A stretch of 64,000 nucleotides of DNA from Trichomonas tenax (taxonomy: Eukaryota > Parabasalia > Trichomonadida > Trichomonadidae): the NCBI GenBank assembly GCA_023091735.1, contig JALKBU010000019.1, forward strand, positions 1-64,000. The letters are read 5' to 3'. Of the stretch, positions 38,481 through 50,400 are shown piece after piece. The notes beneath the pieces are model-generated. The model saw only the letters and a list, made by a program, of their open reading frames with translations. It was not told the DNA's origin and did not search any database. Every line of letters begins with the position of its first letter. Positions within the stretch are counted from its first letter, which is position 1. The position numbers and the translations under genes were made by a program.

Positions 38481-40253
38481 TTAAAGACGGTATGGCAACT
38501 TGAATGTGAAGTCTGCATATTGTTCGAGTCCTTCACCAGCATATGAAACTTCTGGGCTAATTTCGAACATTCCTTCACCCTCGAGCTTGATGCCGTTTGC
38601 CTCAGCCCATCTCCTGTGCTCGGCCAATAAGAGGGCCTTTGCTGTTTCTGGGGAGTCTGCTGGAGCTCCACTAGCATTCTTGACTGGAGCGAACTCTTCC
38701 TCGCGCTTGACTTCGATGAAGATTGGGTGCTCGGCAACTTCGAGGACATCGAAAATGAAGCGCTCGAACTTATGAACTTCTTCGCGGCCGTTGACTGTGT
38801 TCTCCATCTTCTTGGCGATGTGGAATGGGAGATCAGCCTTGGCAGCGCGTCTAAGGCAGTCGATTGTGAAGCAGTGGATGCAGATGTTACCGAACATGTG
38901 CTTAGCGGACTCCTCTAGTGGGATCTCAGTGTACTCGATGACGATATCCTTGCCGTTGATCTTAGCGACTGTGCCGACTCTCTCGAGTGGGTTGACCTTC
39001 TTGACGACCTTGAATGCGCAGTCGGACTCTTCGTACATCATAGCACCAATGAAGTATGGATCAGCTGGGCGAGCGAGGACGTTATCGATTGGGTGAACTT
39101 CGATGTACTTGACACCGAGTCTCTCCATGTCGTCCAAAACGCCGGATGTTGCAAGAGCCTCGTAGATGGAGCCATTGCCATTTGGTGCAGCCAGGACCTT
39201 ATGCTTGTTGCGCATTGCGACGCGGCCGTCTGGAAGGCGAGCTGGGAGAAGCTGCTGCTGGAAGAGCCTGACGTATGGAACACCGAAGTTGTTGTGTGCC
39301 ATGAGGTAAGCAGCGAGAGCGGAGTGAGTCTCCTCGGATGTGAGGATGTAAACTGGGATGCCCTTTGGCTGCTGGTTGTACTGCTTGAAGAGTGAGATGA
39401 GCTTCTTGACACGGCGGAGCTGGATCTCAAGGAGAGAAGACTTCGATGGAATATCGAGCTGAACCATACCCTTTGGAATTGGAGATCCAAGACGAGATCC
39501 CTGGCCACCGCAAAGGATGATGCAGGCAACTTCACCAGCACGGATTGCCTCAATACCGTTAGCGTACAAGTCCTCGGCTTTATCCTCTGTTGACATAATG
39601 TCTGTAACAGTGAGTTCGCCTTCTGGCTTCTTGAAGAAGTTTGTGACTGGCTTGAAATCGAGCTCGCGGAGTTGGTCAGCAAGTGCATTTCTGTCGAGCT
39701 GTGTGACCTCTGGGTCGTTGATGTACTGAACACACTCAGCTGGAACATCCTTTGGAATTTCAGTCATAAAGACGTGGAATGGAATCATTGCCGCGAGAAC
39801 AGCTTCCTCGATGAGGATGGCACGCGTCTTGAGGCCGCCTGTGAGAGCGGAGATCAATCCATCCTCGTTGTAGACAATGCTGCCAAGAGAATTTGTTGCT
39901 GACATCTGACGGGAGATCTTGTCTGGGACGACAAACTTCGAGGATGTGCCGAATCCGAACCTTGTTTTGCTGGCATTTGCCATGACAGCGAATGTGAAAG
40001 AATAATAGTTTTCGAACTCGCGATCGACGCCTGATTCGACGCTGATGTAGTAGTCCGCTGGCTCTGTAGTGTTCTCGATGCGGTTAACAGCGCCACGCTT
40101 TGTTTCTTCTAATGACATCGGTTGTTCAGAGACCTGTGAGTCAGCTTTGATGCCGATAACAGTGAACTCGACCTGCCCGGCAAGGATCTTGGTGAGTGCG
40201 TTCTTGACTGCTTCGACCTTTAATGAGTTAGAGGATGTAACCACAAACTTCAT
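38481..40253 (-). CDS. fusion of a YjjX/DUF84 NTPase with UDP-N-acetylhexosamine pyrophosphorylase
   Basis: A 590-residue two-domain protein. Residues 1 to about 165 match the non-canonical purine NTP phosphatase family (YjjX, DUF84): start MKFVVTSSNSLKVEAVKNAL, YYISVESGVDRE, and GLISALTGGLKTR, typical for inosine/xanthosine triphosphatase. Residues about 185-590 are a UDP-sugar pyrophosphorylase of UAP type: LCGGQGSRLGSPIPKG (248-262), GNGSIYEAL, and EVHPIDNVLARPADPYFIG, which fits UDP-GlcNAc pyrophosphorylase, an essential step for chitin-like or N-glycan precursors. Both parts look complete and lie in one frame without a stop. Codon use is GC-rich, as for an abundant enzyme. TGTCATGTAAA lies 60 bases upstream. 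The fusion is unusual. Confidence 0.88.
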   Translation of the reverse strand: MKFVVTSSNSLKVEAVKNALTKILAGQVEFTVIGIKADSQVSEQPMSLEETKRGAVNRIENTTEPADYYISVESGVDREFENYYSFTFAVMANASKTRFGFGTSSKFVVPDKISRQMSATNSLGSIVYNEDGLISALTGGLKTRAILIEEAVLAAMIPFHVFMTEIPKDVPAECVQYINDPEVTQLDRNALADQLRELDFKPVTNFFKKPEGELTVTDIMSTEDKAEDLYANGIEAIRAGEVACIILCGGQGSRLGSPIPKGMVQLDIPSKSSLLEIQLRRVKKLISLFKQYNQQPKGIPVYILTSEETHSALAAYLMAHNNFGVPYVRLFQQQLLPARLPDGRVAMRNKHKVLAAPNGNGSIYEALATSGVLDDMERLGVKYIEVHPIDNVLARPADPYFIGAMMYEESDCAFKVVKKVNPLERVGTVAKINGKDIVIEYTEIPLEESAKHMFGNICIHCFTIDCLRRAAKADLPFHIAKKMENTVNGREEVHKFERFIFDVLEVAEHPIFIEVKREEEFAPVKNASGAPADSPETAKALLLAEHRRWAEANGIKLEGEGMFEISPEVSYAGEGLEQYADFTFKLPYRL

Positions 40254-41108
40254 TATTTTTTTTCTAAAAATCTGTCATTGCATCGGTATTCACTTCTGAC
40301 AACTCTTTTTTACATGACAAAAATCTCAAATGGCATTTTAATCTATCACAGTAATTATGCATAACTAAATTCATCAAAACCTTAAAACATCAAAGGTTTT
40401 TCTTGATTAAAATGCCATAACACACATTTTCACAACAGATTCACTTTGATTTACCATTTGTAATGCATAAATTACAACAATCAATCAAAATTTCACCTTG
40501 TGTCATGAATTAGCAGTGAATTCGATCATTTCAATAAAGAAAATTTATTCTGAAGATGAATGAAACGCATCACTTTATCAAAGTTACGCTAATCTCTTAA
40601 AACTAGTATCAAACGAATATAAATTGGTCAAGAAATCTTATATAGAGTAAGCACAGGCTGATTTATTATTAAATCACAGAGTTTGGAATAGAAAGTCAAA
40701 AATCGATTTGGGTTGAAATAGAGATATGTATGAAGAACAGATAAATAAGAAAATAGTAATGTTGAAGAAACTCTTTTCAAAAATGCATTATTTGCGATGA
40801 TATCGCGATCAATTTCATTATATTAATAAATTTATGCGTAACTTTGTAAATAGATTCAGCAGTAAACACAAATGTTACAGTAAATGTAAAGAAGGATTGG
40901 ATTTTCGTGATGAAAAAAAAAGAATTCGGATTGCAATCTGACATGTAAAGCCGATTTAAGATTGAAAACATTTTCTTTGTAAGACAAAAGTGACATTTTT
41001 TTACAAATCGACTCCAAAAAATTCCATAAAAACATGCATAGATTCATTTTTAAAACTGTAGCAAATTGAGAAAGAAACCTTAAGTTTTCAAATGATTTAT
41101 TTTAAAAA
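40254..41108. other. AT-rich divergent intergenic region
   Basis: TTTACATGACAAA at 40309-40319 (in the sense of the pyrophosphorylase gene TTTGTCATGTAAA) is 60 bases before that gene's ATG. Another GACATGTAAAG lies near 40940. Overlapping frames at 40777-41047 are AT-rich and not credible. No RNA gene is seen. Confidence 0.5.
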
Positions 41109-41348
41109 ATGGCGGAGATTGATGTTCCTTTTCGAATTCCATGGCAGTACCTGAAGAATACAAGGGATGACCTAACGAATGATATCGAAGATGGAACCAA
41201 TGCTCAAATAGGCATCGCTGTAAAACCGACATCTAAGAAAAGGAAAAACACAAAGAAGAAGAACTCCTCTAAAATTCAATCCAAGAAGCTACAGATGTCA
41301 AAGAAGAAGGTAAATGAGATCCAAAACGAAAATATTAAAAATAAATGA
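41109..41348 (+). CDS. small lysine-rich protein
   Basis: A 79-residue protein with an acidic-neutral N-terminus (MAEIDVPFRIPWQYL) and a strongly basic second half (SKKRKNTKKKNSSKIQSKK), which could bind nucleic acid or act as a nuclear signal. I do not recognise it. The frame starts with an ATG in a purine-rich context but no CACTTTT or TGTAAA-type element stands before it, so it may be spurious. Confidence 0.35.
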   Translation: MAEIDVPFRIPWQYLKNTRDDLTNDIEDGTNAQIGIAVKPTSKKRKNTKKKNSSKIQSKKLQMSKKKVNEIQNENIKNK

Positions 41349-42291
41349 AAATTCAGAATCCCATTGAATATGGTGAAAGTTATATTAACTTGAATACTTT
41401 AAAGTGTGATTATAATTTAAAATCAAACAGGACGATATACTAGTATTATTGTACTTTCCTGGAACTTTTTGCCTTAACTTTTCGCATGTCTCTGTAGTTT
41501 CACTTTTCCAAATATATCTTAGGTAAAATTCGAAGGTTTTATCACAAAAAATCAAATTTTAAAAAATGTTGGCCTCCTTAATGGCTAACTCCGCTACATG
41601 AGCTTGCAGAGGCATCAATCATATGACCACAATACAGATTCATAGAGCATATGACATCTGCAACAGAAATATTCTTCAATATCTAATTTTGTGAATTGAA
41701 TCAATTTAATTTTCGATTTTACATAGCTCTCCTCGCCTAACTTAGTTTTGCATCACACACCATACATCATACTACTCTAACCACTCATTAAAACTCATTA
41801 CATTTCGAGACTGATATCTCATGGTATTAGATTTTCGCAGCAAAGTTCGGCATTATATACACATACATGAGCATAGTGATATATCGAACTCTCACTCCAA
41901 ATTATTTTTTTGGTTTACATACCAATTTGACATGACAAATTTTTACATGACATATCATAAAGTTTATTTGTCAAAAAGCACACAACATCAAAATGCATGT
42001 TTATTTGAGTGATTGAATGAAAATTGGATTAAAAATGATCAAAAATGGGTTTTATGTGATAGTATTTTCAAAACATAGATCACAATAGCTTACAATTCTA
42101 GATATTTTTCGTTATTTGAATGTTAAATTCATATTTATGCTTTGAGACTTTGCAAATATAATATATTCAGAATGTATATTCAATAGTTATGAATATAGGA
42201 AATAAATGATTTCTTTTAAATTCAAAAAAAAAAAAGAATAAATTGCAATTGAACTCCTCAAACTACATTTGGAACATATAACCATAGGTCA
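41349..42291. other. AT-rich intergenic region
   Basis: No gene is supported. TTTACAT/TTGACATGACAAA-type motifs occur at about 41914, 41928 and 41942, and a degenerate TTTATTTGTC near 41963. Short frames lack family features. Confidence 0.4.
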
Positions 42292-42532
42292 ATATGATGG
42301 GTATAATAAAGAGTCACGAAAAAGTGACGTGTTTACATGGCAAATGAGTTTTCATTTTGAATCATTAGAGTGCATATCAAGTTTGTTAGAGTGCGTATCA
42401 AGCTTGCTAGAGAGTCCATCAAGCTTAATAGAACACCCTTTGTTATAATGACATACTTTACATGTCAAAACGTATTTAGAACTGCTATGTAAACACGTCA
42501 CTTATCGTGACTCTTTATTATACTCAACATAA
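42292..42532. mobile_element. MITE-like element with about 37-45-bp inverted ends
   Basis: The left end (42301-42338) and right end (42487-42523) are inverted copies. GTATAATAAAGAGTCACGA is identical in both arms, then AAA versus TA, then AGTGACGTGTTTACAT identical. A weaker match extends eight bases further outward (TATGATGG versus TATGTTGA). The 9-bp word ATAACCATA is present on both sides (42278-42286 and 42529-42537), which might be a target duplication of Mutator type, but it is not flush with the ends. The inside is about 150 bases with no frame. Confidence 0.65.
42365..42427 (+). repeat. three tandem 21-bp repeats inside the MITE-like element
   Basis: Copies begin at 42365, 42386 and 42407 with consensus TTAGAGTGC(A/G)TATCAAG(T/C)TTG. 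The third is more diverged, and a partial fourth (ATAGAACACC) follows. The step is exactly 21 bases. Confidence 0.8.
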
Positions 42533-42950
42533 CCATATGGCAAGAAATCAATATTTCAATGATAAATTAAATATTAAAGCTACCATAATGAAAATTATAT
42601 TTTACATTGAAATAAGTATAAAAACTTATATCATATGCTATAATAGATTCAGAGATGCTACAGTTAGAAGAATTTAGATTAAAATCAATACTTTTCAACT
42701 TTTGATAAATTCATCCAAAAAGAATATGAAGTAATATTGAAATAATGTCAAATGATTTATTGCATTAAATCTATATTCAAATGTTGCATTCATACATCGA
42801 TGTTGAGAAATGTCTAAAAGTTTTATTGAAAAAAGTTATAAAAGTTTGTCACTTTATACAAAACCTACAATAAATGCTTCAATTACTATCAACTTTTAAA
42901 AAATAAAAGAGAGTGTCCTTATTTGTTATTAAATGAAAGAAAAAGAGATG

Positions 42951-43979
42951 TTATGAAGAATACTTATGATAAAAGACAATGATAAAAAGCTTCGTGTGAT
43001 CATTAAATATTTGATAATCTTTAGTTTGAGGAAGATCATTAAAAACAGGTCCTTGCTGACAAATGTTTGAATAGTAATGAGTAAGCTTGTGAGTGCTTAT
43101 TTGATTGTTAATCTTTTCAATAATTATTGGACCCTTTGTAGTGCTAAAATCAACAAAACAATCCTTTACAAAAATAAAACCATCTGAAGAACTATAGTGG
43201 CAAAATGTTAAACCAGAATTCCCAACAAAGCAACATCAAGAGACAATCACATTTGATGATATTGCAGCTGTTATGATTCCAGTTCCAAATGATGATGTTG
43301 GTATAATGTTTTTTATAAAATTCGACAGGAGAATGTGATAATTATCAGAAATATAATGCGCCGTTAATCTATTTTTGACCGTGTTATTGTCTACAGTTGT
43401 ATAGTTTATTGTTATTTCACCATCACCAGACTGCATTACATATGACGCTCCATGATAAACATAATTTATTGTTGAGTTAAAATTCGAAAATATTTGAGAT
43501 CCATATATCATTTAGATCACTCCTAATTTTAAAGGAGAATCTGTTGTTGTTGCAACGCCTTCAATAACATAGTTTTTGTTTCTATTGACGTTAAATCGAA
43601 CATATTAAAACTGCCCATCGTCTTTTGCTGAATTATTAAAGGAATAGAATCTATGTTGAACGATATCACTTTGGCAATAAAAATAAACAGCTCCCCCTTT
43701 ATCAGAACGATTACAATGAGTGAACAAACATGTGCTATGCAAGAACTCAATATTATCATTAGATATGATTATTGAACCATTTAAATGACTGAAAAAGCTC
43801 GAGTAAACATATAATTAGGAAGATTCAACATTTTTTATTTCTTTAGAGAAGTCCTGGCGAGTCGGAGATAGATCATATCCATAGAACTACTCCCATATAT
43901 CTTCGGGAGCTTGATCACAGGATAAAAAATAGACGAGAAACAAGAGAAATGGTTTTTCAAAATTCTGTTCAAAGGACAT
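42951..43979 (-). pseudogene. decayed surface protein of the same kind as 11800-13724
   Basis: The minus strand starts with an ATG at 43979 and a signal-peptide-like FLLFLVYFLSCDQAP, then meets stops. Recognisable pieces follow in shifting frames: CLFTHCNRSDKGGAVYFYC at about 43720, a piece at 43511-43236 (STINYVYHGASYVMQSGDGE), and FVKDCFVDFSTTKG with SNICQQGPVFNDLPQ near the end. The cysteine and GGA(V/I)YF pattern is typical of a trichomonad surface family. Several stops and frame changes make this a pseudogene. Confidence 0.65.
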
Positions 43980-45493
43980 TTTGACATAAATTCACACAAA
44001 CATCAATGGATATGTCTGCAGGAATATCTAAAAGATGACAAATGATTACTTTCAATGATTTACATTATAAAAATTGAAAGATAAATGATCGTATTGTAAC
44101 CCCCAATAAAGAGTATTTCGATTGATATTCCTTCATTTACTTCATTTTAATGTTGGCAACAAAAAGTGAACTGTATCAAATTTTTTGGCTAAAAATTAAA
44201 AGAATGACCATTGACCTTTTTCTGCTTCTAATTTCACGGGTATTTTGATCACATAGACCCGTAATATTGTAAATATGGGGATATTAATAACCTTAAGGAG
44301 CCACACGAGATATAAACTATTCAAAATCAGGTTGGAAAACTATCATTATATTTACAATGTTGTTCACTCGAAAAAGTTGTAATACATCATTTTTACTATA
44401 TTATTACCGTTAACATTTTTTTAAAATGCTATTCATAATTACTTTTATCTCACTTTTCATGTTAGTCAACCCTTAAATCAAATATTTCATTGGATTTGTT
44501 TTTCTTGATGCCTCTGGAATTCAAAATGCAAACAAAAAATTATAAGAGATATCATTTTAAAGATAGTCTTCAAAGAAATGATTCGAAAATCTGTTTCGAA
44601 ATGAAAACGAGTGGTTGATGTATATATATTAAGATTTATGGTTGATGATTTTTCTTAGATTTCTTGAGAATCGCCACAGTAAAACATTCAATAGAAAAAG
44701 TTACGTCTTTCTTTTTCCTTCAAAAATGAAAATAGATATTTAACGAAAATTCATGTCAGATAATGATTTTCAGCCCCCAAAAACATTAGAAGGTATCTCA
44801 GTCAGTTATTAAGAACATATTTGTCAAATGATTCAATATATGAAAAACGCTTATTTGTGGAGATAAAGCATCTTCTATTTCATTGGGAAAAATCTCATGA
44901 TAAAATATTATGCAATCAATTGATTATGATGTTTCAAAGTAGCATCATTGGACTGATCGAGGCATGGTTTTAAGAGCTCTGAGCTGTTGTGTCAGAATGA
45001 GAAAATAAGAAACAACTCTGAGTGGAAACAAGTTTTATTGACAAGCATAAATCATTTCCTCCTTGTTTTGACATTTGAGATTGGTTGAGACAATGTGAAT
45101 TATAAACAACATTCTAACGTGCTTCAGCGATATAACATCATTTTCATCTCCCATGAAAGAGTTTTTTTTTTCAAAATTTAAAGACGGCATTTTTCCAATA
45201 CTCTTAGACTAAAAATATTTTTGCGCTATTCTAAACTTGGCGTAAACATCGTCATAATGAGAAATCTTTTTTGACATAATGTTCTTAATTGCGAATTATC
45301 GGAATATTTCATTGAATTTGTAAAGCAAAGAAATCGCCCAAATAGATAAAATGCAATCAGAGAGGCTTTAGAGGAGATGAGAAAATAACAGTTTTATATG
45401 TTTGTCACTTATTTATGCTGAAAATTTCGAGAGCCACTTTAAATCGTGGTCCTCATAATTTGTGATTATTCTCAATTTAAGGAATCATTTTCA
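43980..45493. other. 1.5-kb AT-rich region without a gene
   Basis: A short GC-flanked inverted word (ACGGGT...ACCCGT) lies near 44236-44264. No frame above about 60 codons has family features and no RNA gene is seen. It may hold further decayed surface-gene sequence, but I could not align any. Confidence 0.4.
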
Positions 45494-45934
45494 ATGCTTG
45501 TGAATCTAATTGCAAATGCGATACAGAATGCTCTAAGCATAAAACACAATTCTCGAGGAAAGTATCATAGAAAAATACCAGATGCATCATATTCAACACA
45601 ACGATCTGTGTCACCAGTCCCATCATTCAAACCAAATCCATCATATTCGAAGAGTCCATCCATTGCCCCATCTCCATATAATTCTATGGAACCTTTTGTC
45701 CAACCAAATACTCCATCAACCAATGGAACATTCTTAGAATCCCAAATGGCACAATTAACATCTCAAACTGGCTCCCAAAACAATGAGTTGATAGTTCCAC
45801 TTGTTGCCGCAATATCTGCTATCGTTGTATTATCCATCGTTATAGTTGTCGTGGTTTTCATTTTTATTCTCCGCCATAAAAAGGTAGATGAGGCATCAAT
45901 GTTGAAAATTTCAACAACTTTGATTAAGGAGTGA
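45494..45934 (+). pseudogene. C-terminal fragment of a stalked membrane protein
   Basis: An open frame (from GTG at 45446; first ATG 45494) encodes a Ser/Pro-rich stalk (VSPVPSFKPNPSYSKSPSIA in pieces) and then a strong membrane helix (LIVPLVAAISAIVVLSIVIVVVV), a basic RHKK stop-transfer and a short tail. This is the end of a type I surface protein like the one at 11800-13724, but no ectodomain precedes it. A small intact gene cannot be excluded. Confidence 0.45.
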
Positions 45935-47498
45935 CGAGAAATAAGCAACTTTTAAACAATCATGGTTGTTATATCTTTAACAACTTCTTATTAAAAAATT
46001 AATATAAGCCAATACCTTGAGATTTTGTGAATATTAAATCAAAATGAATTCACCTAAGTCGAAACTTGCAGCACACAGAGGATAGAATGATCTACATAAT
46101 ATGCAATTACAGAAAGTTACATTTGCTGTAGTTTTGAAATCTTTGGATTTATAAAATATCCATCATTTCACTAACCTTAGCCAACACATAAAATAGCTCT
46201 ATGAAATCAAATAAGTTACAGAAAATCTGCCAGTGCTTTACAAAAAGTATTCCCTGATTTTTATATCTCCTTTTATATGCAAGTTCTGCAAAATCTTCAT
46301 TTTCTCAAAACCATTCAATCTCCGATGAAAACTAGGCAATTGCAAATGTTATTTCACCAATTTTGCAAAAGAAAATATTTGATGCTCCTGTAATTATTTA
46401 TCTAACTTTTGTTGTAGTATTGTCAGTTATATTAATTATAGTAACTTATACTTGAGTTCTACACCCTATAGGAAATGATGATGTCCTGTTATCCACTTCC
46501 AATATCATGCCTGACATCAAATAGAAACATTCGAAAATAAAGCGCTTTGATGAGTAAAAATTATGTTTATTATGAATTTATAATTATGACATTGATGTTA
46601 TCACAAGAAAGATTCAATTAGAAGCATGTTACAAATATCATCAATCTTTGCATAAATGACTTATTGGCATTCATGCAAATCAAAAGAAATTGAAATTTGA
46701 AATAACAATTACACAATTGTTATCATGACAGGATGGGAATTTTAAACTTTTAGACAAATGATTCAGGAGTATGAATGGGATCAATTTCTTTCCACAGCTT
46801 CTTCAAAATTTAAAATAATGCTTTGTATTATCTAAATGCTAAATAAAATTTACTGCTTATTCAGGAGAATTAAATTTGAAAGCTCCAAATCGTTTTTCTG
46901 GTTAAGGTCGATTTTATCCCTTCAAGGATAAAAGAAAGGGGAATTTTCCATTCTTCTCAGAAACTCATTTTGGTAGCACTAGAAACTGCTTTTCAAAAAA
47001 ATGGGACTGAGAAAATTTTGAAAGAATTCATAGAAAAATTCTTTGAATTTCAAAAAATAAGAAAGTGCCGTCTCATATTTTGGAAATTAGTTAAATTAAA
47101 TTGGATTCATTGCAGAACCATTTTTGCAATCGACAGAATTAGTCAAACATCAATTTGAAATAGTTGGCTTCAGAAGAGGCATAAAATTTTGTTTCTTTCA
47201 TAAGTTCCATATTATTATCGTCCGTTAATTTAAGGTTAAAATAATTCACATTCTCGAAAACTATTTTTATGATTGAAGAAGAATATGGAAGCATTATATT
47301 CAAGCAATTATATGCAGTCTCTAAATTTCATGGCAATGTTTTTGTATAATCTTGTTTTAACAATATATATATATATATATATTCATTAAAATTTTTGAGT
47401 TTTGGAGTTAAAACTTTGAGGATGTGATATATAGACTATAAAAATGCTATATATGAGAGAAAACATCAAAATGATTTTCTCGTTATTTTTTTAGTTTT
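45935..47498. other. 1.6-kb AT-rich region upstream of the dynein gene
   Basis: A (TA)n microsatellite lies at about 47362-47382. A short frame near 46385-46460 encodes a hydrophobic run ending in a stop and may be another membrane-anchor remnant. Before the dynein ATG the sequence is TTATTTTTTTAGTTTT, with no CACTTTT element. Confidence 0.45.
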
Positions 47499-50400
47499 AT
47501 GCAGCGACCGCCGAAAGATACCCCGCTGCACATAAATTTGACAGGAAAAGACATCGTTAAGCGTCTGAGGCAGCCTAGGGTATCAACGGCGCGGAAAACA
47601 CCGCTTTTTGACCCGTATTCTGTTGAATTACAAGTTGAAAAATACGATTATGCAGCACCAGGAACGAATGAATCGCAAAAAATCATCGAAAACACGAATC
47701 CCAAGTTGCACGCATTCATGAACAGCAAGAAATACACTCGCCCGAAGACTTCTAAGGAAATTAAAAAACCGATTATGGCATACGAACAGGATCAGCACCC
47801 TTTTATCAACCAATCTTACATGACAAAGAGGTCTGTAATGCCACCGCGTACTCCTCCTGTCCTTACACGAACAAGTATTGAAACAGGAGATGTTGAAGAG
47901 CAAGATGTGGCATTCACAGAGGATCCACTCGCGTATTTCAGTAAACACAAAGATGGCAGTGGACATAAGTTCATATACTTAAATTATACGAAAGTTCCAA
48001 AAGATCCGGATTATTCGCCTTACGACTTAGAAAAAACAACATACGCATACTTAAAGGAGAACTACTGCATTATGTCAGCTGAAGGAATTCAAATTGTTAA
48101 TGCTGATGGAACTACATTGTCACAATCTTTAGATCGATGGGCGAGCGAGAAATCTCACTTTATTTCGCTTAGAAAGCTGAAATTCTTCTCTTTCTATTAT
48201 ATATGGAAGCCGTTTTTATTGTGGAAAGTCTATATCACGAAAATGAGATATCAAATCTTTTCAAAGTCAATTGCATCGAAACCAGTGGTCTTAAATACAG
48301 GATTCGCGCAGACAACAATGAAAATTCTCGAAATATACGTTGATCCACACAAGAAACTTTATTTAGACGAAGTAATTAAAAGGTTTTTACTCATTTTCAA
48401 GCCGCAATCGCAATACATCATTCCAAACTTCAAAGCAAAAACCAAAGACAATTTTCAAACACTTACAACATATTACAGAAATTATCATCAAGAAATTGTA
48501 AGCAAATTCTTAGAATTCGATCATCAAGTTCGCGATCCTGCAAAAATCATCGTTAAAGATTCAGACATCAAAACATTCAAGCGCAAGAATCCAAATCTTG
48601 GACAATTAATGGTCCTTGAAAAGGAGAAAGCTGAAAAACGTGTAAAAAGAACAATCAAAGTCAACAACCAAATTCTATCGTACGCGAATTATCTGAGAAG
48701 TTTGGATTACATGCTGCTTGAAGAACAAGCACAGGCTATTCTCGGCTCATGGAAACAAGCACATGAAGTCTTCCAAACAAAGAATTGTGCTTTATTCCAA
48801 GCAGAATTGATTTTCACTCCAGACGGTGGAATTGCTCTTGAACCTTCACTTGCCGTTCTTACGGACACGATCCAAAATGCGTTTTCTTCGGCAATTTCAT
48901 TAATTACAGGTTTTCCTCGTCTTATTATGGCAATAGAATTAAGGCCTCACATTAAACAATCGATCGAAAATTTCAGAGAACTTGTCGAAACAGGACCGAA
49001 TCTTTTGAAAGTTTTGGCACCTTATCCAGAGATAAATATGATAGAAGAGGACTGCAAGAATATAATGGAGAAGTCTTATAATGATGCACTCGCTGCAATT
49101 CAGATTTTCAAGGAATTATATCCAATCCATCAGATTGATGAAACATTTCATATCGAAGATTATATTAAATCTAAAACAGATAAACCAACAAAGCCGCTTA
49201 ACTATCAACTCACAGATAATGCTTCTCAAGAGCTTGATATTGATTTTGATGTTGAGCCATACATGGATATCAAGACAATGCGCAAATTCGCTGATCAATT
49301 TATGGATTATGAAAAGAGAATTGCAAAACTTGTTCCAATTGCAACAGGAACTCTTTTTGTTGAGTCAAGAACATTAAAGAGGCGTCTTGAGCCAATTCCA
49401 CAGGCAAAGTTTAATATAGTTTTCGAAACACTCAAGAAATTGTTGGACGGAAAGTCTGACAGAATTTATACAATGTTATCATCGTATCAACTCAAATTAC
49501 AAGTTCAACCAACGACATTGGACTCTTATGTCCAATTATGCACAACAATAGACAAAGTCAACGGCTTCCTATCGAAGATTCAAGAAGAAATCGAATATAC
49601 AAACGAATTATATCACATTTTCGTTCAGTATGGAGTTCACTTAGAGCCAAATAAAACTGCTGGTTATTCACTGCAGCAGATTTATTCGAATTTCACAAAG
49701 ACATTAGAGGCTTCAATGCAGACAAGGAGAAACAACAGGCAGTTGTTTGTTTCGGAGCTTGTTCCACAGGCAACAAACATCGAAGAAAAGACCAGCAACT
49801 ACATCGACATGGCAAGAAAAATTCCTATTTCAATCGAACTTTGTAACATCGAAATTCTCAAGAAGACACTCGCTTCCATTCAAGAAAAGATCAACAAACT
49901 GAAGCCAAAGGTTTCAAAATTCGCTTTATATCAAGATGTTCTCAAAACAAAGACAACGAATTTCGAATCTTTGAACAAATTAATCAAAATCATGTCATTC
50001 GTTACAAAACTTTATGATTGCGTTGAAAGATGGACAAAAGTCGATCAAGCATCAATAAGAAATGTTTTCTGGCTTGTTGACAATCAAGCTCTCGGCGAAG
50101 AAATCCTCGAAATCGAAAACATCTGCAGAGATCTCATTTCCGAGCAGCCATTCCAAACAACACTTCTCGATGAAGTTGCATCAAAGATCAAAACAGTTTC
50201 ACCATATCTCACACAACTCAAGCTTCTTTCAGCGAAGGAGATGCAGCCAAGACACTGGGCAAAGTTATTCGAAGAGTGCAAGCTTCCAAACATCTACAAG
50301 ACAGATATGAGACTCGATGAACTCCTTGCAAGCGGAGTTATGGACTTTTCGAACAAGATCGACGAAATCACAGATATTGCACAGAGAGAAGAGAAAGTTG

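Noticed and set aside
41821..42012. 63-codon frame
   Set aside because: AT-driven, overlaps the TTTACATG-type motif cluster and has no protein features.
46340..46461. Hydrophobic short frame like a membrane anchor
   Set aside because: Only about 28 codons, no stalk or ectodomain in frame; cannot be separated from chance in AT-rich DNA.
46970..47158. 62-codon plus-strand frame before the dynein gene
   Set aside because: Begins with TTG, no initiator-like element, no family feature.
47362..47382. (TA)n run before the dynein gene as a regulatory repeat
   Set aside because: Simple microsatellite of about 10 units in AT-rich DNA; nothing supports a function.
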